From positions 3,791,501 to 3,855,500 of the forward strand of contig CP107851.1 of the NCBI GenBank assembly GCA_036013505.1: DNA of 64,000 nt, written 5' to 3'. The stretch comes from Streptomyces sp. NBC_00510 (GTDB lineage: Bacteria; Actinomycetota; Actinomycetes; Streptomycetales; Streptomycetaceae). Below, piece by piece: positions 1-9,306 of the stretch. Position numbers and translations under genes: made by a program. Every line of letters begins with the position of its first letter. Position 1 is the first letter of the stretch. The notes below the pieces were generated by a model that did not search any database, was not told the DNA's origin, and saw only the letters and a list, made by a program, of their open reading frames with translations.

Positions 1-1
1 A

Positions 2-580
2 TTCAAGCCCTTCATCGCCGGCGGCGACGCCATCTTCGGCTCCGGCGCGCGCTGTTCGCTCGGCTTCAACGTCGTCAAGGACGGGCAGCCGTACTTCCTC
101 ACCGCGGGTCACTGCGGCGTGGACATCAAGAGCTGGTCGGACAGCTCCGGCGGACAGGAGATCGGCTCGGTCGAGGCCGCGACGTTCCCCGGCCACGACT
201 ACGCGCTGGTGAAGTACACCGGTACCGGTGTCGACCACCCCAGCGCGGTCGACCTCTACAACGGCTCGACGCAGGAGATCACGTCGGCGGCCACGCCGAC
301 CGTCGGCCAGGCCGTGCGGCGCAGCGGCAGCACCACCCAGGTGCACGACGGCACGGTCACCGGGCTCGACGCGACCGTCAACTACCAGGAGGGATCGGTC
401 TCCGGGCTGATCCAGACCGACGTCTGCGCCGAGCCCGGCGACAGCGGCGGCGCCCTCTTCTCCGGCAGCACCGCGCTCGGCCTGACCTCCGGCGGCAGCG
501 GCGACTGCACCGGCGGCGGGGAGACGTTCTTCCAGCCGGTGACGGACGCGCTCGAGGTGTACGGGGCCGAGATCGGCTGA
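2..580 (+). CDS. Secreted S1 serine protease, streptogrisin-like (5' end outside window)
   Basis: This is the C-terminal, catalytic part of a chymotrypsin-fold protease secreted by Streptomyces. The frame is open from base 2, so the signal peptide and propeptide lie upstream of the window. Counting from base 2, the mature N-terminus is probably IAGGDA near residue 5. The catalytic triad is visible as His37 (LTAGHC), Asp66 (GHDYALV) and Ser148 (GDSGGALF). Cysteines at about 18/38 and 142/163 would form the usual disulfides. Mature length of about 188 residues matches streptogrisins A/B and related enzymes. The family is normally made as a preproenzyme with a foldase propeptide, which cannot be checked here. 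A strong terminator follows. Exact substrate preference cannot be read from the sequence. Confidence 0.93.
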   Translation, partial: FKPFIAGGDAIFGSGARCSLGFNVVKDGQPYFLTAGHCGVDIKSWSDSSGGQEIGSVEAATFPGHDYALVKYTGTGVDHPSAVDLYNGSTQEITSAATPTVGQAVRRSGSTTQVHDGTVTGLDATVNYQEGSVSGLIQTDVCAEPGDSGGALFSGSTALGLTSGGSGDCTGGGETFFQPVTDALEVYGAEIG

Positions 581-600
581 CCCCTCGCGGCGCCACGGCG

Positions 601-658
601 CGGCGGCGGCGCCGGACACCCCTCCCCGAAACCGGGAGGGGGTCCGGCGCCGCCGCCG
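601..658 (+). terminator. Terminator after the S1 protease
   Basis: A perfect 17-bp stem (601-617 pairs with 642-658) encloses a second short pairing of CCTCCCC with GGGAGGGG. It starts 20 bases after the protease stop. There is no U-tract, as is usual in Streptomyces. Confidence 0.75.
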
Positions 659-699
659 TCCGCGTGGGGACGGGCGGGAACGGGGCGGGAACGGGCCCG

Positions 700-1530
700 T
701 CAGCCCTGCCGGCCGGGGCGGAACTCGCGTACGGCGCGGGCCTGACGGGCGAGCGCGAGCAGCAGGCCGTCCTCGGTCCACACGGCGCTGTCCTCCACGG
801 CCCAGCCGCCGCCCGCGTGTTCGGTGCGGCTGCGGACCAGGACCCAGCCCTGCGCGGGCGCGGCGTCCAGGACGTCGGTGAAGTGCACGGTCAGTTCGGC
901 CGTCGGCACGGGGCGGGGCTCGGTCCACACCGCGAACAGCGCGGGCGGCAGGGCGTCGGCGAGGACGACCAGCGCCTGCGGGTCCAGCGGCCGCCCGTCG
1001 GCGAACCGCATCCAGGCGAATAGTTCGGCGCGCTCCCCGCCGGCCAGGGGGCGCGCGTCGCCGGCCGGGCGGATCTCCAGGTGGGCGGCGAACGCCGCCA
1101 GCGAACGCGGCAGGGTGAGCGGCGGGCAGGCGCCGGGCGCGGGGACGTCGGGCGCGGGCGTGCCGGTGTGGGCGGGGCCGGGTTCGCTCCGTCCGAACAC
1201 GGCGGTGCCGGTGAGCGCGGCGGCACCGTCCTGCAGGGCGGTGACCGAGGACACGGACGTACGGCGCCCCTCGCGCAGGGGGGTCGCCGCCAGCCGCAGC
1301 GGGCGCTCGTCGACGGGGGCCAGGAAGTGCGCGCCCAGCGTGCGGACCGGGAGGCGCTCCCCCGTCCGCACGGCCAGGTCGTCGCGCATGGCGGTCAGCG
1401 CGAGGGCCGCGACGTAGCCTCCCTGCGCCCCGTTCCAGGACCACCAGGAGCGGTCGATGCGGACGGTGCCGGTGGTGTCCTCGGTATCCGTGTCCGTGTC
1501 CGTGTCCGTGTCCGTGATCGAGGCGGGCAT
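700..1530 (-). CDS. Acyl-CoA thioesterase family protein (double hot-dog)
   Basis: The protein is 276 aa and resembles actinobacterial thioesterase-family proteins related to TesB acyl-CoA thioesterases. These hydrolyse acyl-CoA to free acid and CoA in the cytoplasm. The N-terminal half has the hot-dog core signature WSWNGAQGGYVAALAL and GAHFLAPVD. The C-terminal half has a second hot-dog (ALPPALFAV, AELTVHF, WVLVRS, EDSAVW). The start at 1530 is chosen because AGGGGGAC sits just upstream; an in-frame start at 1569 has no such site. The N-terminus carries an Asp-Thr repeat encoded by a hexanucleotide tandem. The substrate is unknown. The gene stands alone, with the next minus-strand gene about 200 bases upstream. 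Confidence 0.75.
   Translation of the reverse strand: MPASITDTDTDTDTDTEDTTGTVRIDRSWWSWNGAQGGYVAALALTAMRDDLAVRTGERLPVRTLGAHFLAPVDERPLRLAATPLREGRRTSVSSVTALQDGAAALTGTAVFGRSEPGPAHTGTPAPDVPAPGACPPLTLPRSLAAFAAHLEIRPAGDARPLAGGERAELFAWMRFADGRPLDPQALVVLADALPPALFAVWTEPRPVPTAELTVHFTDVLDAAPAQGWVLVRSRTEHAGGGWAVEDSAVWTEDGLLLALARQARAVREFRPGRQG
1487..1516. repeat. Hexanucleotide tandem (TCCGTG)5
   Basis: Five perfect copies of a 6-bp unit lie inside the thioesterase gene and encode (Asp-Thr)5 near its N-terminus. Copy-number changes would stay in frame. Confidence 0.85.
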
Positions 1531-1732
1531 GACGTCCCCCTGGGAATGTGGGTTCGCTGTCCGGTCCACGGTAATCCAGTGAGTTGGATATTCAAATCAA
1601 CTCGACGGAATCCCGGCGGGGTGACGGGGGCGGTCCGCACGGACACGGACGGCAACCAGGGGTGGGCGACTCACAGCGGCGTCCGGCTGCGGTCACGTGG
1701 CCCGTTCCGGGACGCCGGTGGCGACGGGGCGT

Positions 1733-1948
1733 TCAGTGCGGCGTCGCCCGCGAGGGGACGTCGTGGTGCTGGTGCCCGCCCGTCGCGAGCATGCGGACCT
1801 CCCCCCGGTCGCTGATCTCCGCCTGGACGATGCCGGTGTCGTCGCTGTACACCGGGTGCCCCCCGGCACCCTTGCGCTCGGTGCGCTTGACGACCACGGT
1901 GTCGCCGGAGACGGGGAAGGTCAGATCGTAGGTTTCGGCATGACTCAT
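1733..1948 (-). CDS. Small conserved-looking protein of unknown function
   Basis: This is a 71-aa acidic to neutral protein with no signal peptide or membrane segment. It begins MSHAETYDLTFP and has a beta-rich pattern (GDTVVVKRTER, GHPVYSDDTGIVQAEIS, GEVRMLATG) ending in a His-rich tail (GGHQHHD). The start at 1948 is preceded by a strong GGAGG about 8 bases upstream; an upstream in-frame start at 2020 has no ribosome site. It resembles short Streptomyces proteins of unknown function, and I cannot assign a role. It lies divergent to the ridA-type gene. Confidence 0.6.
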   Translation of the reverse strand: MSHAETYDLTFPVSGDTVVVKRTERKGAGGHPVYSDDTGIVQAEISDRGEVRMLATGGHQHHDVPSRATPH

Positions 1949-2091
1949 GAGGGGAACCTCCTGTCTCCGCCCATATGACGATTTATGCCCAGAGAATCCC
2001 TGGCCAATGACACCGGTCATGACGTCCGCTGTGGCGCCGGGTCGACCCCCTGGGAGAGCATGGAGCGGTGTCGATCATCAAGGGGGAACGC

Positions 2092-2517
2092 ATGGCGCAC
2101 CTCACCCACGTCACCGCTCCGGAGGGTGTCCCGCCGGGCACCGGTTACAGCCACGTCGTGTGGGGCGAGGGCCGGTTCGTCGCCGTCTCGGGCCAGATCG
2201 CGGTGGACGAGCGGGGTGAGCTCGTCGGGCCGGGCGACCCGGCGGCGCAGGCGCGCCAGGTCTTCGGCAACCTCGACCGCTGCCTCACGGCCGCGAGGGC
2301 GGGCTGGGGCGACGTGGTCAAGCTGACCTTCTTCGTCACCGACGTCGCCTTCCTGCCCGCGGTCCGCGAGGCGCGCGACGCGTACGTCGACACCGAGCGG
2401 CCCCCGGCCAGCTCGGCGGTCCAGGTGGCCGCGCTCATCCGGCCCGAACTGCTGCTGGAGGTCGAGGCGTTCGCGATCGTCCCGGCCGGATCCACGGCCC
2501 CGGCGGCCCGGCCGTGA
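2092..2517 (+). CDS. RidA/YjgF/UK114-family deaminase
   Basis: The protein is 141 aa, the usual length for a RidA-type trimeric enzyme that hydrolyses reactive enamine/imine intermediates. Family features are visible: GVPPGTGYSHVVW, FVAVSGQIAVDERGELVG, QARQVFGNLDRCL, VVKLTFFVTD and LIRPELLLEVEAFAIV, whose Arg is in the position of the substrate-carboxylate-binding Arg of the family. The ATG at 2092 has AAGGGGGAA in front. Its stop codon overlaps the GTG of the phosphopantetheinyl transferase (GTGA), so the two are probably translationally coupled. The specific substrate is not evident; RidA subfamilies differ in this. Confidence 0.87.
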   Translation: MAHLTHVTAPEGVPPGTGYSHVVWGEGRFVAVSGQIAVDERGELVGPGDPAAQARQVFGNLDRCLTAARAGWGDVVKLTFFVTDVAFLPAVREARDAYVDTERPPASSAVQVAALIRPELLLEVEAFAIVPAGSTAPAARP

Positions 2518-3218
2518 CGCTGGTCCCGGAGCGGTTCAGCGTGGCGGCGGCGGCCCGGCGCCTGCCCCCGCCGGGGCCCGGTGAACCCCCGCGGCTGTGC
2601 CTGGTGGACACGGCGGCGAACGCGGCCGCCGCCGTCCACCTCGCGCCCGGGCTGCTGGACCGGGAGGAGCGCGAGCGGGCCACGGCCTTCCACTTCGACC
2701 GTGACCGCACCAGCTACGTCACCGCGCACGTGGCGCTGCGCCTGCTGCTGGCGGCGTACCTGGGGACCCCGCCCGGCAAGGTGCCGCTGACCCGGGAGAC
2801 CTGCCCGGCCTGCGGCGGCCCGCACGGCCGGCCCGCGGTCGAGGGCGGCGCGCCGCACTTCTCGCTCTCGCACTCCCGGGAGCTGACGCTGCTGGCCTTC
2901 GCCGCGACCCCGGTGGGGGTGGACGTGGAGGCGCTGCCCGGTCAGGAGGCCGTCGACGGCGTGTGGCGCTCGCTGCACCCGGCGGAGGTGGACGAGCTGG
3001 GCGGGCTGCCGGCGGTGGAGCGCCGCGAGGCCTTCGCGCGGGCGTGGGCACGCAAGGAGGCGTACCTGAAGGGCCTGGGGACGGGCCTGGCCAGGGACCC
3101 GTCCGAGGACTACGTGGGCTCCGGACCCGCACCCGCCGCGGGCCCCGAGGGCTGGTCGCTCTCCGACGTCGCCGTCGGGGAGGGCCACCGCGCGGCCGTC
3201 GCCGTACGCCTGGGCTGA
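2514..3218 (+). CDS. 4'-phosphopantetheinyl transferase (Sfp type)
   Basis: This 234-aa protein transfers the 4'-phosphopantetheine arm of CoA to a serine of carrier proteins of fatty-acid, polyketide or peptide synthases. The Sfp-family signatures are GVDVE (135-139, Mg-binding acidic residues) and FARAWARKEAYLKG (174-187, with Trp178, Lys181 and Glu182). FSLSHS near residue 117 matches the CoA-binding region. A CPACGGPHGRP segment near residue 97 is typical of this subgroup. The GTG start overlaps the ridA stop by four bases. The carrier partner cannot be identified because no synthase gene is nearby. It may serve scattered secondary-metabolite pathways. Confidence 0.92.
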   Translation: MTLVPERFSVAAAARRLPPPGPGEPPRLCLVDTAANAAAAVHLAPGLLDREERERATAFHFDRDRTSYVTAHVALRLLLAAYLGTPPGKVPLTRETCPACGGPHGRPAVEGGAPHFSLSHSRELTLLAFAATPVGVDVEALPGQEAVDGVWRSLHPAEVDELGGLPAVERREAFARAWARKEAYLKGLGTGLARDPSEDYVGSGPAPAAGPEGWSLSDVAVGEGHRAAVAVRLG

Positions 3219-3304
3219 GGCGCCGCCTGCCCCCGCCCCGCCCTGTTCCCGGCCTCGACCTCTGCGACCGGACCTGGCGCGCGTACTCCTCGGTGAGGAA
3301 GCGC

Positions 3305-3574
3305 ATGGTCTGGTCGAACGCCGTGACCGCGTTCCGGCGGATCGGTTCGGTGCCGGCGACCTCGGTGCTCGGCGCCGTCCTGGCGGTCCGCTTCATCGGT
3401 GCGCTCCCGGAGCGGCTGACGGCCGCCCATGTGCCGCCGCCGGTCGCCGACGCGGTCGTGGCGGTGGCGCGCAGCGGCGGAAGCGGCAGCGGCCTGTGGG
3501 TCGTCGCCGGGGTGTCCTTCGCGGCGGCCGTGCCGGCCGCGGTGTTCCTGGCCCGCAGGCCGGCCGCGGCGTAG
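3305..3574 (+). pseudogene. Remnant of a drug-efflux MFS transporter (last two helices)
   Basis: The frame encodes about 89 residues that read like the C-terminus of a 14-helix MFS (DHA2/EmrB-QacA type) exporter. AFRRIGSVPATSVLGAVLAVRF corresponds to TM13. It is followed by an extracellular loop (LPERLTAAHVPPPVADAV) and a final helix GLWVVAGVSFAAAVPAAVF ending LARRP. Nothing upstream encodes the other twelve helices; the frame runs into the phosphopantetheinyl transferase gene. I therefore read it as a decayed fragment. A short membrane protein translated from the ATG at 3305 cannot be excluded, although no good ribosome site is seen. Confidence 0.5.
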
Positions 3575-3640
3575 CGCGGACGCGGGCCCCCGGGACGACA
3601 CCGCGGCGCGGTGGGGGCGGCGACCCCCACCGCACACCGC

Positions 3641-4630
3641 TCAGCGGCGGAAGCGCCGCACCGCCGCGACGAGGACCGCGCCGGACACGAGGGCGACGCT
3701 CGCGACGCCGCCCACGCTGGTGAGGACCTCGTCCCGGGGGCCGGTGTCGGCGAGCGCGGGACCGCCTTCGGATCCGGACGCGGTGCTGTCGGCGGCCTCG
3801 CGGATCATGCGCACGACGGCGTCGGGGTGGGAGAGCATCGCGACGTGCGAGGAGTCGACCTCGACGGTGTGCGAGCCCGCCCGCTTGGCCTCGAAGCGCT
3901 CCAGCGCCGGGTTGATGGCGTGGTCGGCGGAGGCGACCAGCGCCCACGAGGGGATGGTCCGCCACGCCGCGCCGGGCGCCTTGTCGATGAACGCCCGTAG
4001 TGCGACCGGCCGTTGCTCGGCGGACATCAGCCGGGTCGCCGCCACGGGCAGGTCCGCGGCGAAGACCTTGCGGAAGACGGAGTCGCGGATGTAGATGTCC
4101 GTGCCGCTGCCCGACCCGTCCCGGTACGGCACGGTACGCTGCGCCGAGGCGAGGTCGCTCGGCGCGAACTTGGCCGAGAGCGCGCCCAGGGTCTCCCCCG
4201 CGTCCGGCATGAACGCCGAGACGTAGACCAGTGCCTTGACGTTCGGGTTCCCCGCCGCGGCGCCGCTGATCACCGCGCCGCCGTAGGAGTGGCCCGCGAG
4301 CACGATCGGGCCGTCGATGCTCTTCAGCACACTGGCCACGTAGGTGGAGTCGCCGGCCAGCCCCCGCAGCGGGTTGGCGGGGGCGACGACCGTGTAGCCG
4401 GCGTTCTCGAGGCGCTCGACGACCGGGGTCCAGCTCGACGCGTCGGCGAAGGCGCCGTGCACCAGCACCACGGTCGGCCGGGCCCCGCCGCCCGCGGCGG
4501 CGCCGTCGGCGGCCGACGAGGCGAGGGCGGGGGCGGCGGCGAGCGCCGTCGAGGCGAGCGCCGCGACGAGCGCTCCCGCGCGGGCTATGCGACGTCGGTT
4601 CAGCGGAGCGGGGGCGGACGGCCCAGCCAT
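3641..4630 (-). CDS. Exported alpha/beta hydrolase with LAxTG-like wall-sorting signal
   Basis: The protein is 329 aa. An N-terminal signal peptide (Arg-rich start, hydrophobic 17-38) is followed by an alpha/beta-hydrolase domain. It has the oxyanion-hole motif HGAFADASSW (59-68), nucleophile elbow GHSYGG with Ser115, Asp236 (SADHAI) and His262 (SSHVAM). After a Ser/Gly-rich spacer the C-terminus has LADTG (293-297), a hydrophobic helix (about 302-323) and RRFRR. This is the layout of a sortase substrate, and LAxTG is the motif used by class E sortases in Streptomyces. The enzyme is thus probably anchored to peptidoglycan. The nearest intracellular relatives are esterase or haloperoxidase-like hydrolases; its substrate is unknown. 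No sortase gene lies in the window. Confidence 0.85.
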   Translation of the reverse strand: MAGPSAPAPLNRRRIARAGALVAALASTALAAAPALASSAADGAAAGGGARPTVVLVHGAFADASSWTPVVERLENAGYTVVAPANPLRGLAGDSTYVASVLKSIDGPIVLAGHSYGGAVISGAAAGNPNVKALVYVSAFMPDAGETLGALSAKFAPSDLASAQRTVPYRDGSGSGTDIYIRDSVFRKVFAADLPVAATRLMSAEQRPVALRAFIDKAPGAAWRTIPSWALVASADHAINPALERFEAKRAGSHTVEVDSSHVAMLSHPDAVVRMIREAADSTASGSEGGPALADTGPRDEVLTSVGGVASVALVSGAVLVAAVRRFRR

Positions 4631-4913
4631 GCTGTTCTCTCTTCCGGCCGGAGGGGCTGCTGTCGCCTCCCAGCCTTGGCCCGCCGCCGCCGTCCCGCTC
4701 GTTCCCGGGGGACGGACGAGTGACGGCGGGTCGTCCGCTCTTCGCGTGCGCTCCGCGGACGTGAAACACCGGCGTCATCGAACACGGATATGATCCGCCT
4801 CACACAAGATCCCGGACGGCCGGAAACAGTGCGCTCCCGCATGCCTTCCCGCCGCGCCGCATGCATGAGGGGAGCGTCCGATAGCCCTCCGAATATGGCT
4901 CAGCAGCGCGGGG

Positions 4914-5948
4914 GTGGCCACCACCCAGGTGATGCGGATGCTGCGCGGCAACCCCGACTCCGTGGACGTCCGCGTCTACGGGAGCAATGTCGATCCCTCG
5001 GCACCCGCCCTGGCCGCCTGCGACGTGGCCGAGGTGGAGCCCCGCCACGTCGGCGACGACGCGTACGCCGAATTCGCCCTCGACTTCTGCCGCAGGCACG
5101 GCATCGACGTCCTCGTCCCGCCGCGCCGGCTGACCGCGCTCGCCGGGCGGGCCGGTGACTTCGCCGCCGCGGGCACCCGGCTGATGTGCTCGCCACCGGC
5201 CTCGATCAAGGTGCTGACCAGCAAGAGCCGTACGTACCAGGAGGCGCTCGCCGCCGGCATCCCCGTGCCGCCGTGGCGGGTGGTCCGGGACGCCGACGGC
5301 CTGCGGGACGCGGTGGACGAGCTCGCCGCGACCGGCGAGACCCTCTGCATCAAGCCCGCCGGGGAGTACTCGGCCTTCGGCTTCCGCATCCTGGAAGACC
5401 GGCCGATGGACATCCGTGACCTGCTCGCCCCCGCCAGGCCGATGGCCTCGGTCGACGCGGTCGCCCAGGCGATGAAGCGGGCCGCCGACGAGGGCGAGCA
5501 CGTGCCCAGCATGATCGTCATGCCGTACCTGGAAGGCCCCGAGGTCAGCGTCGACTGCCTGTCCGCCCCGGGCGGGGAACTGCTCGCCGCGATCCCCAGG
5601 GCCAAGGAGGGCCGCTACCGGCTCCTGCTGGACGACCCCGCCATCACGGAGATCGCCCGTCGCCTCGTCGGGCACTTCGGCCTCGCCTACCTCTCCAATG
5701 TGCAGCTGCGCCACCGCAAGGGCGAGCCCGTGCTCCTGGAAGCGAACCCGCGCCCCTCCGCCGGGATCTTCCAGACCGCCTTCACCGGCGTGAACCTGCC
5801 CTGGGCCGCCGTCCGCCTGCTCACCCAGGGTGACGCCGGGCTCCGCACCGCCCCCCGCCTCGGCGGCCGCGTCGCCGTGACGGAAGCGGTCACCGAGGTC
5901 CCGGACGTCCCTCGCCTCCCTGACGTCCCGGAGGTCAACGTGGCGTGA
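4914..5948 (+). CDS. ATP-grasp domain protein
   Basis: This is an ATP-grasp enzyme, which uses ATP to join a carboxylate to an amine or thiol; the substrates are unknown. From the GTG at 4914 it is 344 aa. A preATP-grasp region (VRVYGSN, HGIDVLVPP) is followed by the ATP-grasp fold. That fold has KSRTYQEALAAGIPVPPW, the ATP-contacting LCIKPAG and IVMPYLEGPEVSVD. It also has Mg-binding LLEANPRPSAG. GTG 4914 is the first standard start codon, but the frame codes for ALRIWLSSAG just before it. That looks like the family's first beta strand. A GAGGGGAG ribosome site sits before an ATA codon at 4881, so the true start may be there (see findings). An SRPBCC gene follows 47 bases on. Confidence 0.78.
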   Translation: MATTQVMRMLRGNPDSVDVRVYGSNVDPSAPALAACDVAEVEPRHVGDDAYAEFALDFCRRHGIDVLVPPRRLTALAGRAGDFAAAGTRLMCSPPASIKVLTSKSRTYQEALAAGIPVPPWRVVRDADGLRDAVDELAATGETLCIKPAGEYSAFGFRILEDRPMDIRDLLAPARPMASVDAVAQAMKRAADEGEHVPSMIVMPYLEGPEVSVDCLSAPGGELLAAIPRAKEGRYRLLLDDPAITEIARRLVGHFGLAYLSNVQLRHRKGEPVLLEANPRPSAGIFQTAFTGVNLPWAAVRLLTQGDAGLRTAPRLGGRVAVTEAVTEVPDVPRLPDVPEVNVA

Positions 5949-5995
5949 GCCGGGGCCGGGGGGCACGCTGGAGGGAGGAAGGCAGGTGGCAGTTC

Positions 5996-6436
5996 ATGAG
6001 CAGACTCGAAGAGCAGATCGACCTGAACGTGCCGACCGAGGTGGCGTGGCAGCACCTGCACCGCCTGGAGGAGTACCCGCAGTTCGTCGCGGGTGTCCGG
6101 GAGGCCGGCGCCACCGGGGACGGCAAGGCCCGGCTCGGCGTGTCGGGGGCCGGTGGCGGCTTGCTCGACGCGGAGTTCTCCGACCGCACCAAGGCCCGGA
6201 GCGACACCCGGGAGATGACCTGGCGCACCAGCGGCGGTGCCGAGATCACCGGGACGTGCTCGGTCCTCCCGATCGACGAGCAGCACAGCCGCGTCCAGGT
6301 ACGCATGGAGTACGACCCCGCCGAGATCCGCGACGCCTTCGGCGGCCCCAAGGGCTTCGCCCAGGTCAGCGCGATCGAGCGCACGGTCCGTGACGACCTC
6401 GAGCGCTTCAAGGACCTCGTCGAGCGCGAGCACTAG
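5996..6436 (+). CDS. SRPBCC (START-like) domain protein, polyketide cyclase/dehydrase type
   Basis: The 146-aa protein has the helix-grip fold pattern of the SRPBCC family: an N-terminal strand with V-P-x-E-V-A-W (VPTEVAWQHLHRLEEYPQF), a middle sheet (EMTWRTSGGAEITGTCSVLPI) and a long C-terminal helix (TVRDDLERFKDLVEREH). Such proteins bind hydrophobic ligands or act in aromatic polyketide cyclisation, but short single-domain members like this one are often stress or coat-related proteins of unknown ligand. The ATG at 5996 is preferred over an in-frame GTG at 5945, which would lie at the end of the previous gene. Ribosome site GAGGGAGGAAGG lies somewhat upstream, with AGGTGG closer. Confidence 0.75.
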   Translation: MSRLEEQIDLNVPTEVAWQHLHRLEEYPQFVAGVREAGATGDGKARLGVSGAGGGLLDAEFSDRTKARSDTREMTWRTSGGAEITGTCSVLPIDEQHSRVQVRMEYDPAEIRDAFGGPKGFAQVSAIERTVRDDLERFKDLVEREH

Positions 6437-6447
6437 TCGGCCCTTCG

Positions 6448-6476
6448 CGCGGTCCGTGCGGTTCGCACGGACCGCG
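6448..6476. terminator. Bidirectional terminator between convergent genes
   Basis: A perfect 13-bp stem (6448-6460 with 6464-6476) and a 3-base loop lie exactly between the SRPBCC gene and the oppositely oriented Rpf-M23 gene. Confidence 0.8.
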
Positions 6477-6490
6477 ACGGGGGTGTGCCG

Positions 6491-8466
<1,976 letters not shown>

Positions 8467-8524
8467 GCCTGTGATTCTGCGGCGGCGGCCCGGCTTCCGC
8501 CGCACCTTTTCGGCCGTGGGCGGG

Positions 8525-9220
8525 TCAGCGCCGCCGGGGACGGCGGGGGCCGTCGTCCGTTCCGTCCCGGACGACGATGCCCAGCGCGGCCGCCAGGGCC
8601 GGGGCCAGGTCGAGCAGCTGGGCGCTGCCGATGACGGCGCCGCGCAGCGAGTCGTGCCCGTCGGCGAGGTCGAGGCGGGTGGCGCCGCGCAGGTCCGTGG
8701 CGTCGAGTTCGGCACGGCCGAGCCGCAGGCGTTCCAGGGCGGTGCCGGGGAAGGAGACGTCCTTCAGGCGGGCGCCGCCGAGGTCGACGTCGCGCAGCAC
8801 GCAGTCCTCGAAGACGACCTCGTGCAGCCGGGCCGAGCGCAGGTTGACGGAGTCGAACTTGCAGCGCCGGAAGGCCACCCGCCGCAGCACCGCGCCGAAG
8901 GCCTCGACCCCGGCGAGCACGCAGGAGTCGGCGGTGGCGTCCATCCAGTTCGTCTCGGCCGCCGAGGTGCCGACGAAGCGGTCGCCCTGCAGCCAGACCT
9001 CGTTGAAGCGCGCCCGGCGCAGGCTGCCGCCCTCGAAGACGGTGTCGGTGACCGCGCACTCCAGGAAGACGGCGCCGCCGGCGTCCTGTTCGCCGAAGGT
9101 GAGTCCGTCGAAGTGGACGGTGTCGTACCGCTCCTCGACGCCCAGTCCGGGCTCGTCGAACGGCTCCAGCGCCTCCGCGTACGGCAGCTCGGACAGGGAC
9201 TGCGGTGCCTTGAAGGTCAT
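8525..9220 (-). CDS. Pentapeptide-repeat protein
   Basis: The 231-aa protein contains degenerate A(D/N)LxX repeats over about residues 35-190 ([86 protein letters not shown]). These build a right-handed quadrilateral beta helix. Related proteins with DNA-mimic structures (Qnr, MfpA) protect gyrase from quinolones, but most pentapeptide proteins have no known role. This sequence alone does not show gyrase binding. It begins close to, and divergent from, the rodA-like gene. Confidence 0.85.
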   Translation of the reverse strand: MTFKAPQSLSELPYAEALEPFDEPGLGVEERYDTVHFDGLTFGEQDAGGAVFLECAVTDTVFEGGSLRRARFNEVWLQGDRFVGTSAAETNWMDATADSCVLAGVEAFGAVLRRVAFRRCKFDSVNLRSARLHEVVFEDCVLRDVDLGGARLKDVSFPGTALERLRLGRAELDATDLRGATRLDLADGHDSLRGAVIGSAQLLDLAPALAAALGIVVRDGTDDGPRRPRRR

Positions 9221-9306
9221 GGCGCCACGCTAGTGGCCCCCTGTGACAACGCCACCCTTCATGAATATGAGCGATTTGTCCGGGATGTCTTGCTACGTTG
9301 CGTCCC

